The translations under genes were made by a program, and so were the position numbers. The notes under the pieces are model-generated. The model was not told the DNA's origin. It saw nothing but the letters and a program-made list of their open reading frames with translations, and ran no database searches. Positions 51,579 through 60,618 of a DNA stretch of 62,679 nt are shown here, one piece after another. Source of the stretch: Azohydromonas australica DSM 1124 (GTDB lineage Bacteria; Pseudomonadota; Gammaproteobacteria; Burkholderiales; Burkholderiaceae_C); assembly GCF_000430725.1 (NCBI RefSeq), contig NZ_AUMO01000064.1, positions 1 through 62,679 on the forward strand, read 5' to 3'. Each line of letters begins with the position of its first letter. Positions within the stretch are counted from its first letter, which is position 1.

Positions 51579-52799
51579 ATGCCTGGTCCGCTTGCGGGCG
51601 TTCGGGTCCTGGACCTGACGTCGAATTTCATGGGCCCCTATGCCTCGCTGCTGCTCGCCGACATGGGCGCGGACGTGTGCAAGATTGAAGCGCCCGAGGG
51701 TGACACGACGCGCGGCATCGGGCCGTCGCGCCACAAGGGCATGGGCCCGATCTTCCTGCACCTGAACCGCAACAAGCGCAGCATGGTGCTGGACCTGAAG
51801 CACCCGGACGGCGTGGCCGCGCTCAAGCGCATGCTGGCTTCGGCCGACGTGCTGATCTACAGCCTGCGGCCCAAGACGATGGCCAAGCTGGGGCTGGCCT
51901 ACGAGGACGTGCAGAAGATCAACCCGCGCGTCATCTACTGCGGCGCATTCGGCTTCGGCCAGCGCGGGCCGTACGCCGGGCGTCCCGCATACGACGACCT
52001 GATCCAGGCGGCGGTCGGCATGCCGGTGCTGCAGGCGCGCAAGTCCGGGCCGCCTTCGTACGTGGCGACGGCGATTGCCGATCGCGTGGTCGGCATGGCG
52101 CTGAGCACGGCGGTCTCGATGGCGCTGTACCACCGCGAGAAGAGCGGCCGTGGCCAGGCGGTGCAGGTGCCGATGTTCGAGACCTTCGCCCACTTCGTGA
52201 TGGGCGACCACCTGTACGGCCACAGCTACGTTCCTCCGATCGGCGACTGGGGCTACGCGCGCATGATGAGTGCGGAGCGCCGTCCGTACCGCACCCAGGA
52301 CGGCTACGTTGGCGTGCAGGTCTACAACGACAAGCATTGGCGGCGCTTCTTCGAGGTGACGGGCCACGCCGAGATGGCGGCCGATCCGCGTTATGCCGAC
52401 ATCGCTGGACGTACTCAGCACATCGCCGATCTCTACGAGTTCCTCGCCCGCACCTTCGAGACCCGCACGACAGCCGAATGGGTTGCGCTGCTGACCGAGG
52501 CCGACATCCCGATCATCGAGATGAACACGCCCGAGACGCTGCTCGACGATCCGCACATGCGCGCCGTCGGCTTCTTCCGCGAGGAGGAGCACCCGAGCGA
52601 AGGCCGGATCCGCAGCATCGGCATCCCGCAGGACTGGAGCGAGTCAACGCCCGAACTGCGCTTCCCCGCGCCGCGGCTGGGTGAGCACACGGCGGAACTG
52701 CTGAACGAGTACGGGATGGAGGCGCAGGAAGTGCAGGCCATGCTTGCCAGCGGCGCGGCACGCGGCATGGTAGAGGAGGGCGCCCATGATGGTCGCTGA
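51579..52799 (+). CDS. CaiB/BaiF (class III) CoA-transferase, paralogue of the gene at 43609
   Basis: The 406-residue protein shows GPLAGVRVLDLTSNFMGPYASLLLADMGADVCKIEAPEGDTTR, LHLNRNKRSMVLDLK, GAFGFGQRGPYAGRPAYDDLIQAAVG and TPETLLDDPHMRAVGFFREEEHPSEGRIRSIGIPQ, nearly the same phrases as the minus-strand gene at 43609. It lies five bases after the Bug stop and overlaps the following hydratase by 14 bases. A duplicated pair could act on two similar acids or form a heteromer. Confidence 0.9.
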   Translation: MPGPLAGVRVLDLTSNFMGPYASLLLADMGADVCKIEAPEGDTTRGIGPSRHKGMGPIFLHLNRNKRSMVLDLKHPDGVAALKRMLASADVLIYSLRPKTMAKLGLAYEDVQKINPRVIYCGAFGFGQRGPYAGRPAYDDLIQAAVGMPVLQARKSGPPSYVATAIADRVVGMALSTAVSMALYHREKSGRGQAVQVPMFETFAHFVMGDHLYGHSYVPPIGDWGYARMMSAERRPYRTQDGYVGVQVYNDKHWRRFFEVTGHAEMAADPRYADIAGRTQHIADLYEFLARTFETRTTAEWVALLTEADIPIIEMNTPETLLDDPHMRAVGFFREEEHPSEGRIRSIGIPQDWSESTPELRFPAPRLGEHTAELLNEYGMEAQEVQAMLASGAARGMVEEGAHDGR

Positions 52800-53691
52800 T
52801 CGGCCTGCGCCGCGCGCCGGAATGGACCCGCGTCGCCTGCTGGCACGCAAGTTCGCGCCGATTGCGCACCGCTACGAGTGCTGCGATGCGCAGCTGTATG
52901 CGCTGGGTGTCGGCCTGGGCGCCGACCCGCTCGACGTTGGTCAACTGCGCTACGTCTACGAAGGCGCGGACGGCGCTTCGCTGCAGGCGCTGCCGACGCT
53001 GGTCAACGTGCTGGCCTATCCGGGATTCTGGGCGCGCGAGGCCGATACCGGCATCGACTGGACGCGGCTGGTCCACGCCGAGCAGCAGATCGTGCTGCAT
53101 GCGCCGCTGCCGGCGCAGGGCACTGTTGTCGGACACAACCGCGTGTCGGCGCTGTGGGATCGCGGCGAGGGAAAGGGCGCCTTCATGCAGCAGACGCGTG
53201 AATTGCGGGACGCTCTCCACGGCGGCCTGCTCGCCACCGTGACGCAGCTGACGCTGTTGCGCGGCAACGGCGGCTTCGGCGCCGGCGGCAGCGAGGGCAC
53301 GCCGCCCGCACCGCATGCCATCCCGCCGCGGACCCCGGACCACGTCTGCGACCTGCCAACCGTGGCGCAGGCCGCATTGATCTACCGCTTGTGCGGCGAC
53401 CTGAATCCGCTGCATGCCGACCCCGCCGTGGCGCGCGCGGCCGGCTTTGAGCGCCCGATCCTGCACGGCATGGCGACGATGGGTATAGCGGCGCACGCAG
53501 TGCTGCGCGCACTGCTCGGCTACGACGCACAGCGCTTCGCGGCGATGCGTGTGCGCTTCACCGCACCGGTGCTGCCCGGCGACACGCTGCGCACCGAACT
53601 CTGGGTCGATGGCAGCGTGGTGTCGCTGCGCACGACCGCCATCGAACGCAGCGTGGTCGTGCTCAACCACGGCCGCGTCGACCTGCACTGA
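52786..53691 (+). CDS. (R)-specific enoyl-CoA hydratase, MFE-2 type double hot-dog
   Basis: This 301-residue protein resembles hydratase 2 of the peroxisomal multifunctional enzyme. An N-terminal non-catalytic hot-dog (YECCDAQLYALGVGLGADP, LPTLVNVLAYPGFW) is followed by the C-terminal catalytic motif YRLCGDLNPLHADPAVARAAGFERPILHGM with the conserved Asp and His. It adds water to 2-enoyl-CoA. In eukaryotic MFE-2 the partner activity is an SDR dehydrogenase, and here an SDR gene follows directly. GAGGAGG precedes the start; the gene overlaps the end of the CoA-transferase. Confidence 0.9.
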   Translation: MMVADRPAPRAGMDPRRLLARKFAPIAHRYECCDAQLYALGVGLGADPLDVGQLRYVYEGADGASLQALPTLVNVLAYPGFWAREADTGIDWTRLVHAEQQIVLHAPLPAQGTVVGHNRVSALWDRGEGKGAFMQQTRELRDALHGGLLATVTQLTLLRGNGGFGAGGSEGTPPAPHAIPPRTPDHVCDLPTVAQAALIYRLCGDLNPLHADPAVARAAGFERPILHGMATMGIAAHAVLRALLGYDAQRFAAMRVRFTAPVLPGDTLRTELWVDGSVVSLRTTAIERSVVVLNHGRVDLH

Positions 53692-53708
53692 TCACGAGGG
53701 ATCGACAG

Positions 53709-54458
53709 ATGGATTTGGGACTGAAAGACAAGGTGGCCATCGTCACCGGCTCGGCGCGCGGCCTGGGGGCAGCGATGGCACGGCGGCTCGCCGAGGAGGG
53801 CGCCAAGGTGGTCGTCACCGACATCCAGGCCGAACTGGCGCACGCGACTGCCGAGGCGCTGCAGCAGGCGGGGCTGCAGGCGCATTGCGTGGTCGGCGAC
53901 ATCACGCGCGCGGCCGAGGTGCAGCGGCTGGTGGACGAGACGGTCGCCACCTTCGGCGGCGTGCACGTGCTGGTCAACAACGCGGGCATGCCGCGCGACA
54001 AGTACCTCGTCAAGATGAGCGAGGACGACTGGGACCGTGTGATGGACGTGATGCTCAAGGGCGCCTTCCTCGCCACCCGCGCGGTGATGCCGCATTTCAT
54101 CGAGCAGGGCTGGGGCCGCGTGATCAACATCAGCTCGCGCGCGCACCTCGGCAATCCGACCCAGGCCAACTATTCGGCCGCGAAGGCCGGGCTGATCGGC
54201 ATGGCCAAGGCGCTGGCGATTGAGGAAGGCCGCTACGGCGTCACCGTCAACTGCATCGCGCCTGGGTTCATGGACACCGAGATGGTCCGCGCGCTGCCAA
54301 CCTACGAGTCGATCAAGGAGCGCGCGATCCAGGCCCAGCCGATCAAGCGCGCAGGCCAGCCCGAGGACGTGGCCGATGCGGTGGCCTTCCTGGCCAGCGA
54401 GCGGGCCGGCTTCATCAGCGGCGAGGTGCTGCACGTCAGCGGTGGCCGCTACGGCTGA
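53709..54458 (+). CDS. SDR-family 3-hydroxyacyl-CoA dehydrogenase (FabG-like)
   Basis: A 249-residue classical SDR with all catalytic elements: VAIVTGSARGLGAAMARRLAE, NNAGMPRDKYL, the active-site Ser in INISSRAHLGNPTQ and YSAAKAGLIGMAKALAIE (YxxxK), then EVLHVSGGRYG. Following the MFE-2-like hydratase by 17 bases, it probably oxidises the (R)-3-hydroxyacyl-CoA made there. It contrasts with the altered SDR at 44847. Confidence 0.92.
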   Translation: MDLGLKDKVAIVTGSARGLGAAMARRLAEEGAKVVVTDIQAELAHATAEALQQAGLQAHCVVGDITRAAEVQRLVDETVATFGGVHVLVNNAGMPRDKYLVKMSEDDWDRVMDVMLKGAFLATRAVMPHFIEQGWGRVINISSRAHLGNPTQANYSAAKAGLIGMAKALAIEEGRYGVTVNCIAPGFMDTEMVRALPTYESIKERAIQAQPIKRAGQPEDVADAVAFLASERAGFISGEVLHVSGGRYG

Positions 54459-54479
54459 ATCAATCTGAGGAGAACGTCC

Positions 54480-55685
54480 ATGAAACGAGCAGCCATCGTT
54501 GCCCCGCTGCGCACGCCGATCGGTGCCTTCGGCGGCGCCCTGAAGAGCGTTCCGGTCGAGGAGCTTGGCGCCATCGTCGCACGCGCCGTCGCCGAGCGCA
54601 GCGGGCTGGACCCGGCGCGGATCGACGACCTGGTTTTCGCGCAGAGCTACGCCAGCGGCGAGACGCCCTGCACTGGACGCTGGATCGCGTTGCAGGCGGG
54701 CTTTCCGATCGAGGTTTCCGGCATGCAACTGGATCGCCGCTGCGGCGGCGGGCTGCAGGCCATCGCCACCGCGGCAATGATGGTGCAGACCGGCGCGGCC
54801 GACGTGGTGATGGCCGGCGGCGTGGAGAGCATGAGCCGGGTCGAGTACTACACGACCGACATGCGCTGGGGCGCGCGTGCCGGCTCGGTCAAGCTGCACG
54901 ACCGGCTCGACCGCGGCAGGGAGCGCTCGCAGCCTGAGGAACGCTTTGGCCGCATCAGCGGCATGATCGAGACGGCCGAGAACCTGGCGCGCGACTTCGG
55001 CATCACGCGCGACGCCGCCGATGCGTTCGCACTGCGCAGCCAACAGCGAGCGGCGGCCGCGTGGGCGTCCGGACGCTTCGGCGACGAGGTGGTGCCGGTC
55101 GGCGTGCCGCAACGCAAGGGAGAGCCGCTGTTCGTCGACCGCGACGAAGGCATCCGTGCCGACACCACGCTGCAGAGCCTGGCGAAGCTCAAGCCGGTGA
55201 TGAAGGACGGTACGGTCACCGCCGGCAATGCCTGCCAGCAAAACGACGCGGCCGCGGCCTGCCTGGTGGTGGCCGAGGACAAGCTCGCCGAGCTGAAGCT
55301 CGAGCCGATCGGCTGGCTGGTCGGCTGGGCGGCAGCGGGCTGCGAGCCGTCGCGCATGGGCATCGGCCCGGTGCCGGCGGTGCACAAGCTGCTGCAGCGC
55401 ACCGGCCTGACGCTGGGACAGATGGACCTGATCGAGCTGAACGAGGCATTCGCGGCGCAGGCGCTCGCCTGCGTCAAGGGCTGGGGCGCGTCGATGGACG
55501 AGCTCGACGACAAGCTCAACGTGAACGGTTCGGGCATCTCGCTCGGCCACCCGGTCGGTGCCACGGGCGCGCGGATCATGACGACGCTGCTGCACGAGCT
55601 GAAGCGTCGCCAGGGCCGCTACGGGCTGGAAACGATGTGCATCGGCGGCGGCCAAGGCATCGCCGCGATCTTCGAGAGCGCCTGA
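54480..55685 (+). CDS. acetyl-CoA acetyltransferase / 3-ketoacyl-CoA thiolase
   Basis: A 401-residue thiolase: [21 protein letters not shown], the nucleophile in [19 protein letters not shown] (Cys in RRCGGG), [60 protein letters not shown] and the C-terminal CIGGGQGIA. The nucleophile segment differs from the usual R-x-CGSG. It completes a hydratase-dehydrogenase-thiolase set with the two genes upstream (21-base gap). Confidence 0.93.
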   Translation: MKRAAIVAPLRTPIGAFGGALKSVPVEELGAIVARAVAERSGLDPARIDDLVFAQSYASGETPCTGRWIALQAGFPIEVSGMQLDRRCGGGLQAIATAAMMVQTGAADVVMAGGVESMSRVEYYTTDMRWGARAGSVKLHDRLDRGRERSQPEERFGRISGMIETAENLARDFGITRDAADAFALRSQQRAAAAWASGRFGDEVVPVGVPQRKGEPLFVDRDEGIRADTTLQSLAKLKPVMKDGTVTAGNACQQNDAAAACLVVAEDKLAELKLEPIGWLVGWAAAGCEPSRMGIGPVPAVHKLLQRTGLTLGQMDLIELNEAFAAQALACVKGWGASMDELDDKLNVNGSGISLGHPVGATGARIMTTLLHELKRRQGRYGLETMCIGGGQGIAAIFESA

Positions 55686-55746
55686 CGGCGGTTCGACCGG
55701 GCCGCGCGGGCCCGACACATTCAACCATGGACGGAGATTTGCAACG

Positions 55747-56499
55747 ATGAAGATTCTCGTGGGCGTGAAGCGCGTGGTCGACTCGAACGTGAAGGTGCGG
55801 GTCAAGGCCGACGGCACCGGCGTCGAGACCGCGGGCCTGAAGATGAGCATGAACCCCTTCGACGAAATCGCCGTCGAGGAGGCGGTGAGGCTGAAGGAGA
55901 AGGGCGTGGCCACCGAGGTGGTCGTTGTCTCGTGCGGCGTCGCAGCCTGCCAGGAGACCTTGCGCGCCGCGCTGGCCCTCGGTGCCGACCGAGCGATCCT
56001 GGTGGAAACCGGCGAGGAACTGCAGCCGCTGGCGGTCGCCAAGCTGCTGACCGCGATCGCCGACAAGGAGAAGCCGGGCCTCGTGATCCTCGGCAAGCAG
56101 GCGATCGATGACGACTGCAACCAGACCGGGCAGATGCTCGCCGCGCTCACCCGGATGCCGCAGGCCACCTTCGCCAGCAGGATCAACCTGGCCGGCAATG
56201 ATGCGGTGTCGGTGACGCGCGAGGTCGACGGCGGACTCGAAACGGTCCGCCTCAAGCTGCCTGCCGTCGTCACGACCGACCTGCGCCTGAACGAGCCGCG
56301 CTACGTGACGCTGCCCAACATCATGAAGGCAAAAAAGCGGCCGCTGGAGACCGTCAAGCCGGCGGACCTGGGCGTCGACGTGGCGCCGCGCATCAACACG
56401 CTGAAGGTCGCCGAGCCGCCCAAGCGCGCGGCCGGCATCAAGGTGGCCGACGTGGCCGCGCTGGTCTCCAAACTGAAGAACGAAGCGAAGGTGATCTGA
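55747..56499 (+). CDS. etfB: electron transfer flavoprotein beta subunit
   Basis: This 250-residue EtfB shows [88 protein letters not shown]. It binds AMP and forms the ETF heterodimer with the next gene, one base away. ETF collects electrons from the acyl-CoA dehydrogenases of this cluster and passes them to ETF-QO (30892). A GGAG-type site precedes ATG 55747. Confidence 0.96.
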   Translation: MKILVGVKRVVDSNVKVRVKADGTGVETAGLKMSMNPFDEIAVEEAVRLKEKGVATEVVVVSCGVAACQETLRAALALGADRAILVETGEELQPLAVAKLLTAIADKEKPGLVILGKQAIDDDCNQTGQMLAALTRMPQATFASRINLAGNDAVSVTREVDGGLETVRLKLPAVVTTDLRLNEPRYVTLPNIMKAKKRPLETVKPADLGVDVAPRINTLKVAEPPKRAAGIKVADVAALVSKLKNEAKVI

Positions 56500-56500
56500 C

Positions 56501-57433
56501 ATGGCCTCTCTCGTCATTGCCGAACACGACCACGGCACCCTCAAGCCTGCGACCCTGAATGCCGTGACGGCAGCACTCGCCTGCGCAAGCGAGGTGCACG
56601 TGCTGATCGCCGGTGCCAATGCCGGCGGCGCGGCAGAGGCCGCGACCCGGATCTCGGGCGTCGCCAAGGTCCTGCACGCCGACGGGCCGAGCTTGGCCGA
56701 ACAGCTCGCCGAAAACGTGGCCGCGCAGGTGGTCGCGGTGGCGCGGAATTACACGCACCTGCTCTTTCCGGCCACGGCGCACGGCAAGAACGTCGCGCCG
56801 CGCGTCGCCGCGCTGCTGGACGTCGCGCAGATCAGCGACGCGACCCGGGTCGTCAGTGCGGATACCTTCGAGCGTCCCATCTACGCTGGCAATGCGATCG
56901 CCACCGTGCAGTCGAGCGACCCGATCAAGGTGATCAGCGTGCGCACCACGGGCTTCGATCCCGCCGGCGCCGCGGGCGGCAGCGCGCCGATCGAGGCGGT
57001 CGCAGCGGTGGCCGACAGTGGACTCTCCAGCTTCGTCGGCGCCGAGATCGTCAAGCTGGACCGCCCTGAGCTCACGAGCGCCAGGATCATCGTCTCGGGC
57101 GGCCGGGCCATGGGGTCGAGCGACAGGTTCAATGAAGTCCTCGTGCCGCTGGCCGACAAGCTGGGCGCCGCGCTCGGGGCCAGCCGTGCCGCGGTCGACG
57201 CCGGCTACGCGCCCAACGACTGGCAGGTCGGGCAAACGGGCAAGGTCGTCGCGCCGCAGCTGTACATCGCGGTGGGCATTTCGGGAGCCATTCAGCACCT
57301 GGCGGGCATGAAGGACTCGAAGGTGATCGTCGCGATCAACAAGGATCCGGAAGCGCCAATCTTCAGCATCGCCGATTACGGGCTCGAGGCTGACTTGTTC
57401 AGCGCCGTGCCTGAGCTGGTCCGCAGCCTGTAA
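56501..57433 (+). CDS. etfA: electron transfer flavoprotein alpha subunit
   Basis: A 310-residue EtfA with an N-terminal domain (SLVIAEHDHGTLKPATLNAVTAA) and the C-terminal FAD-binding domain: IIVSGGRAMGSSDRF, LGAALGASRAAVDAGYAPNDWQVGQTGKVVAPQLYIAVGISGAIQHLAGMKDS and VIVAINKDPEAPIF. It is translationally adjacent to etfB. A catabolic ETF copy placed with its dehydrogenases suggests the pathway does not rely on the housekeeping ETF. Confidence 0.96.
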   Translation: MASLVIAEHDHGTLKPATLNAVTAALACASEVHVLIAGANAGGAAEAATRISGVAKVLHADGPSLAEQLAENVAAQVVAVARNYTHLLFPATAHGKNVAPRVAALLDVAQISDATRVVSADTFERPIYAGNAIATVQSSDPIKVISVRTTGFDPAGAAGGSAPIEAVAAVADSGLSSFVGAEIVKLDRPELTSARIIVSGGRAMGSSDRFNEVLVPLADKLGAALGASRAAVDAGYAPNDWQVGQTGKVVAPQLYIAVGISGAIQHLAGMKDSKVIVAINKDPEAPIFSIADYGLEADLFSAVPELVRSL

Positions 57434-57468
57434 GGCCGGATCGTCTAAACCTTGACCATCGTCCGCTC

Positions 57469-58623
57469 ATGATCCGCGACCGCGAAACGCTCAACCTCCT
57501 GCTCGACAACATCGCCCGCTTCGTGCGCGAGCGGCTGATCCCCAACGAGGAGGTGGTGGCCGAGACCGACGAAATTCCCGACGACGTCGTGCGCGACATG
57601 AAGGCGCTCGGCCTCTTCGGGCTCACCGTGCCCGAGGAATACGGCGGGCTTCAGCTGACGATGGAAGAGGAAGTGCTGGCCATGCTGGAGCTCGGCCGGG
57701 CGTCACCGGCGTTCCGCTCGCTGATCGGCACGACGGTCGGCATCGGCTCGCAGGGCATCCTGTTTGACGGCACCGAGGCGCAGAAGCGCAAGTACCTGCC
57801 GCGGATGGCTGCAGGCGAGCTGATCGCGTCGTTCGCGCTCACGGAGCCCGGGTCTGGCTCGGATGCCGCCTCGCTGCGCACGACGGCTCGTCGCGATGGG
57901 GACCATTACGTTGTCAACGGAACCAAGCGCTTCATCACGAATGCGCCGCAGGCCGGACTCTTCACGTTGATGGCGCGCACGGATCCCGCCGAGAAGGGAG
58001 CCGGCGGGATCTCGGCCTTCATCGTTGAGGCGGGCACGCCGGGCATCAGCTTCGGCAAGCGCGACAAGAAGATGGGGCAGAAGGGCGCGCACACCTGCGA
58101 CGTGATCTTTGAGGACTGCCGGGTGCCGGCCGAAAACCTGATTGGCGGCGTCGAGGGGCGCGGCTTCAAGACCGCGATGAAAGTGCTTGATAAGGGTCGC
58201 ATCCACATTGCCTCCATCTGCGTGGCGGTCGCTGAGCGGATGCTGGACGAGGCGCTGCGTTACGCGATGGATCGAAAGCAGTTCGGCCAGCCAATTGCCG
58301 AATTCCAGCTCGTGCAGGCGATGCTTGCCGACAGCAAGGCCGAGATCTACGCCGCGCGCTGCATGGTGCTCGACGCGGCGCGGCGGCGCGACGACGGCCT
58401 GCCGGTGAGCACCGAGGCGTCGTGCGCGAAGATGTTCGCCTCGGAGATGTGCGGCCGCGTGGCCGATCGTGCCGTACAGATCTTCGGCGGTGCCGGCTAC
58501 ATGAGCGAATACGGCATCGAACGCTTCTACCGCGACGTACGCCTGTTCCGCATCTACGAGGGCACGACGCAGATCCAGCAGATCGTCATCGCGCGCAACC
58601 TGCTGCGCGAGGCGCGCGGGTGA
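57469..58623 (+). CDS. acyl-CoA dehydrogenase
   Basis: A 384-residue flavoprotein with FALTEPGSGSDAASLRTTAR, VNGTKRFITNAPQAGLF, KMGQKGAHTCDVIFEDC, FGQPIAEFQLVQAMLADSKAE, QIFGGAGYMSEYGIERFYRDVRLFRIYEGTTQIQQ. The catalytic YEGT Glu is present. It is closely related to the enzyme at 12069. It follows etfA by 35 bases and precedes the FAS1-like hydratase by 11, so it probably belongs to the terminal dicarboxylate module. Confidence 0.94.
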   Translation: MIRDRETLNLLLDNIARFVRERLIPNEEVVAETDEIPDDVVRDMKALGLFGLTVPEEYGGLQLTMEEEVLAMLELGRASPAFRSLIGTTVGIGSQGILFDGTEAQKRKYLPRMAAGELIASFALTEPGSGSDAASLRTTARRDGDHYVVNGTKRFITNAPQAGLFTLMARTDPAEKGAGGISAFIVEAGTPGISFGKRDKKMGQKGAHTCDVIFEDCRVPAENLIGGVEGRGFKTAMKVLDKGRIHIASICVAVAERMLDEALRYAMDRKQFGQPIAEFQLVQAMLADSKAEIYAARCMVLDAARRRDDGLPVSTEASCAKMFASEMCGRVADRAVQIFGGAGYMSEYGIERFYRDVRLFRIYEGTTQIQQIVIARNLLREARG

Positions 58624-58634
58624 GGCAGCGGCAG

Positions 58635-59531
58635 ATGAGTGACATCACTTGCGTCCCGTCTCGGCTCCCGGCAGAGACGATCATGCAGTTGCGCGGCTGG
58701 GAAGGCTGCAGCGAGACGCTGCAGGAGCAAATCGCCGAGGCCCCTGCACGCGGCCTCGCGGCCACGCTGGATCTCGAAGCGGTGCCGGCCGGCGCCGAAG
58801 GCGGGCTGCCGCCGCTGTGGCACTGGCTCTATTTCCTGCCGCGTGCTGCGCAGTCCGTGCTTAATGACGACGGACATCCGCGACTGGGCGGCTTCATGCC
58901 GCCGGTGCCGCTGCCGCGGCGCATGTGGGCGGGGGGGCGTCTGCGCTGGCAGGGCGCCGTGTGCCTGGGCGACACGCTGCAGCGCCGCTCGACGATCCAA
59001 TCCGTCGCGCACAAGGCGGGACGCAGCGGCGACCTCGTCTTCGTGACGCTGTGCCACGAGACCGACGCGGACAGCGGCACGGTCCTGGTCGAAGAGCAGG
59101 ACATCGTCTACCGCGCTGCGCCGGTGGCCGGCGAGCCGTTGCCAGCGCCGCAGGCGGCACCGCGCGATGCAGCATGGACGCGCGTCATCACACCGGATCC
59201 GACACTGCTGTTCCGCTTCTCGGCCCTGACATTCAACGCGCACCGTATCCACTATGACCGGCCGTACGCGACCGAGGCGGAGGGCTATGCGGGCTTGATC
59301 GTCCACGGCCCGCTGCTTGCGCTGTTGCTGGCCGAACTGGCGCGCCACGAGCGGCCGCAGGCGCGCGTCAACCGTTTCGAGTTCCGCGCCGTGCGGCCGA
59401 CGACCGACCTGCATCCGTTCCGTCTGTGCGGCGAACCCACAGCGGACGGGCTGGGCGCGCGCCTGTGGGCGCAGGACCACGAAGGCTGGCTGACGATGCA
59501 GGCCGAGATCGGCTGGGCGGAGGAGGCATGA
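58635..59531 (+). CDS. FAS1-like hydratase, mesaconyl-C4-/itaconyl-CoA hydratase type
   Basis: A 298-residue double hot-dog hydratase. The C-terminal catalytic segment LLFRFSALTFNAHRIHYDRPYA followed by GLIVHGPLLALLLAEL is the pattern of mesaconyl-C4-CoA and itaconyl-CoA hydratases. The N-terminal half has WHWLYFLPRAAQSVLNDDGHPRLGGFMPPVPLPRRMWAGG. The frame is open well upstream, but ATG 58635 lies 11 bases after the dehydrogenase stop. It overlaps the CitE-like gene, whose product would cleave a citramalyl- or malyl-CoA made here. Itaconate breakdown is the leading hypothesis. Confidence 0.84.
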   Translation: MSDITCVPSRLPAETIMQLRGWEGCSETLQEQIAEAPARGLAATLDLEAVPAGAEGGLPPLWHWLYFLPRAAQSVLNDDGHPRLGGFMPPVPLPRRMWAGGRLRWQGAVCLGDTLQRRSTIQSVAHKAGRSGDLVFVTLCHETDADSGTVLVEEQDIVYRAAPVAGEPLPAPQAAPRDAAWTRVITPDPTLLFRFSALTFNAHRIHYDRPYATEAEGYAGLIVHGPLLALLLAELARHERPQARVNRFEFRAVRPTTDLHPFRLCGEPTADGLGARLWAQDHEGWLTMQAEIGWAEEA

Positions 59532-60403
59532 TGAAAGCTGCGGATCCCCGGGACATCATTGGCCGTGGCCGGAGCCTGCTGTTCGTGCCGGCCTCGCGCC
59601 CGGAACGCCTGGCCAAGGCGCTGGCCTCGAGCGCGGATCTGGTCATCGTCGACCTCGAAGACGCGGTTCCCGCCGAGCAGAAGTCGGCCGCGCGTGACGC
59701 GTTCGCCAATACCTTGCCGCACCTGGCTGCCGAAGCAGCTGCGCGCCTGCTCGTGCGCATCAATAGCGTGGATACACCCTGGCACGGCGACGATCTGCGA
59801 TGCCTCGCGGATGGATCGATGCGGGCGCTGTCCGGTGTGGTCGTGCCCAAGGCCGAGGCTGCGACGGCCCTGCAGGCGATCGGTACCGCGATTGGGCCGG
59901 ATGCCCGAGTACTGCCACTTGTGGAATCGCTGGCTGGACTCGACGCCGTCGACGAGATAGCGCGGGTGCCGCAGGTCGCCCGCCTGATCTTCGGGCATCT
60001 GGATTTCCAGCTCGACCTCGGGCTGCAGTGCACGCCCGACGAACCTGAGCTGATGTCGGTGCGGCTGCAACTCGTCGCGGCGTCCCGTCGGGCGTCGCTG
60101 CCGCCTCCGGTCGACGGCGTGACCGCGAACATTGCGGACGGCGCTCGCCTGCAGGTAGACACATTGCGATCGCGAGCGTTGGGCTTCACCGCCAAGCTGT
60201 GCATTCACCCGGCGCAGGCTGACGCCGTGAACGCGGCGTTCTCGCCGACCGCGGCGGAACTCGAGTGGGCCGGTCGCGTCGTGGCCGGCGCGCAGTTGCA
60301 TCGCGGCGCTGCGTTCAGCCTCGACGGCCGGATGATCGACTTGCCGGTGATTCGGCTGGCTGAGCGGGTGCTGCAACGAGGCGGGCTGCGCAGTACGTCT
60401 TGA
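59531..60403 (+). CDS. HpcH/HpaI (CitE-like) lyase, citramalyl/malyl-CoA lyase candidate
   Basis: A 290-residue CitE-type TIM barrel: RSLLFVPASRPERLAKALASSADLVIVDLEDAVPAEQK, LLVRINSVDTPWHGDDL, VVVPKAEAAT, LPLVESLAGL, LIFGHLDFQLDLGL and GFTAKLCIHPAQADAVNAAF. These are the Arg, Glu and Asp positions of the CoA-lyase family. ATG 59531 is preferred to ATG 59528 because AGGAGG at 59521-59526 needs the spacing. It ends the large operon. Paired with the hydratase, it could yield acetyl-CoA and pyruvate from citramalyl-CoA. Confidence 0.87.
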   Translation: MKAADPRDIIGRGRSLLFVPASRPERLAKALASSADLVIVDLEDAVPAEQKSAARDAFANTLPHLAAEAAARLLVRINSVDTPWHGDDLRCLADGSMRALSGVVVPKAEAATALQAIGTAIGPDARVLPLVESLAGLDAVDEIARVPQVARLIFGHLDFQLDLGLQCTPDEPELMSVRLQLVAASRRASLPPPVDGVTANIADGARLQVDTLRSRALGFTAKLCIHPAQADAVNAAFSPTAAELEWAGRVVAGAQLHRGAAFSLDGRMIDLPVIRLAERVLQRGGLRSTS

Positions 60404-60463
60404 TGTACAGAACATACCCCGGGAGCTGGCTTGTTTTCCTTTTCAGCTGCCACTTCCTCGAAT

Positions 60464-60516
60464 TATTGGTCTCTCCAATAGCTTCCTGGAATCAAGGGAA
60501 TTGGGCGTGCCTTGAT
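60464..60516. promoter_or_regulatory. two inverted repeats in the lyase-porin gap
   Basis: The 215-base gap before the second porin contains TATTGG-TCTCT-CCAATA (60464-60480) and ATCAAGG...CCTTGAT (60491-60497 with 60510-60516). The region is more AT-rich than its surroundings. The first may end the upstream transcript and the second may be an operator; I could not place -35/-10 boxes with confidence. Confidence 0.4.
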
Positions 60517-60618
60517 CTCTGGGTATGAATTTGGCGAGAAGGGTATATGTGAATCATCTCGGCGCAATGCCGAATTTTCCAGGCGACCCTGCCTATTATT
60601 AAACTTGGAGACAAGACC

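Noticed and set aside
53520..56273. A 917-codon minus-strand open frame opposite the SDR, thiolase and etfB genes
   Set aside because: It lies wholly antisense to three well-defined genes, is rich in Arg, His and Ala with no recognisable domains, and has no promoter or ribosome binding site.
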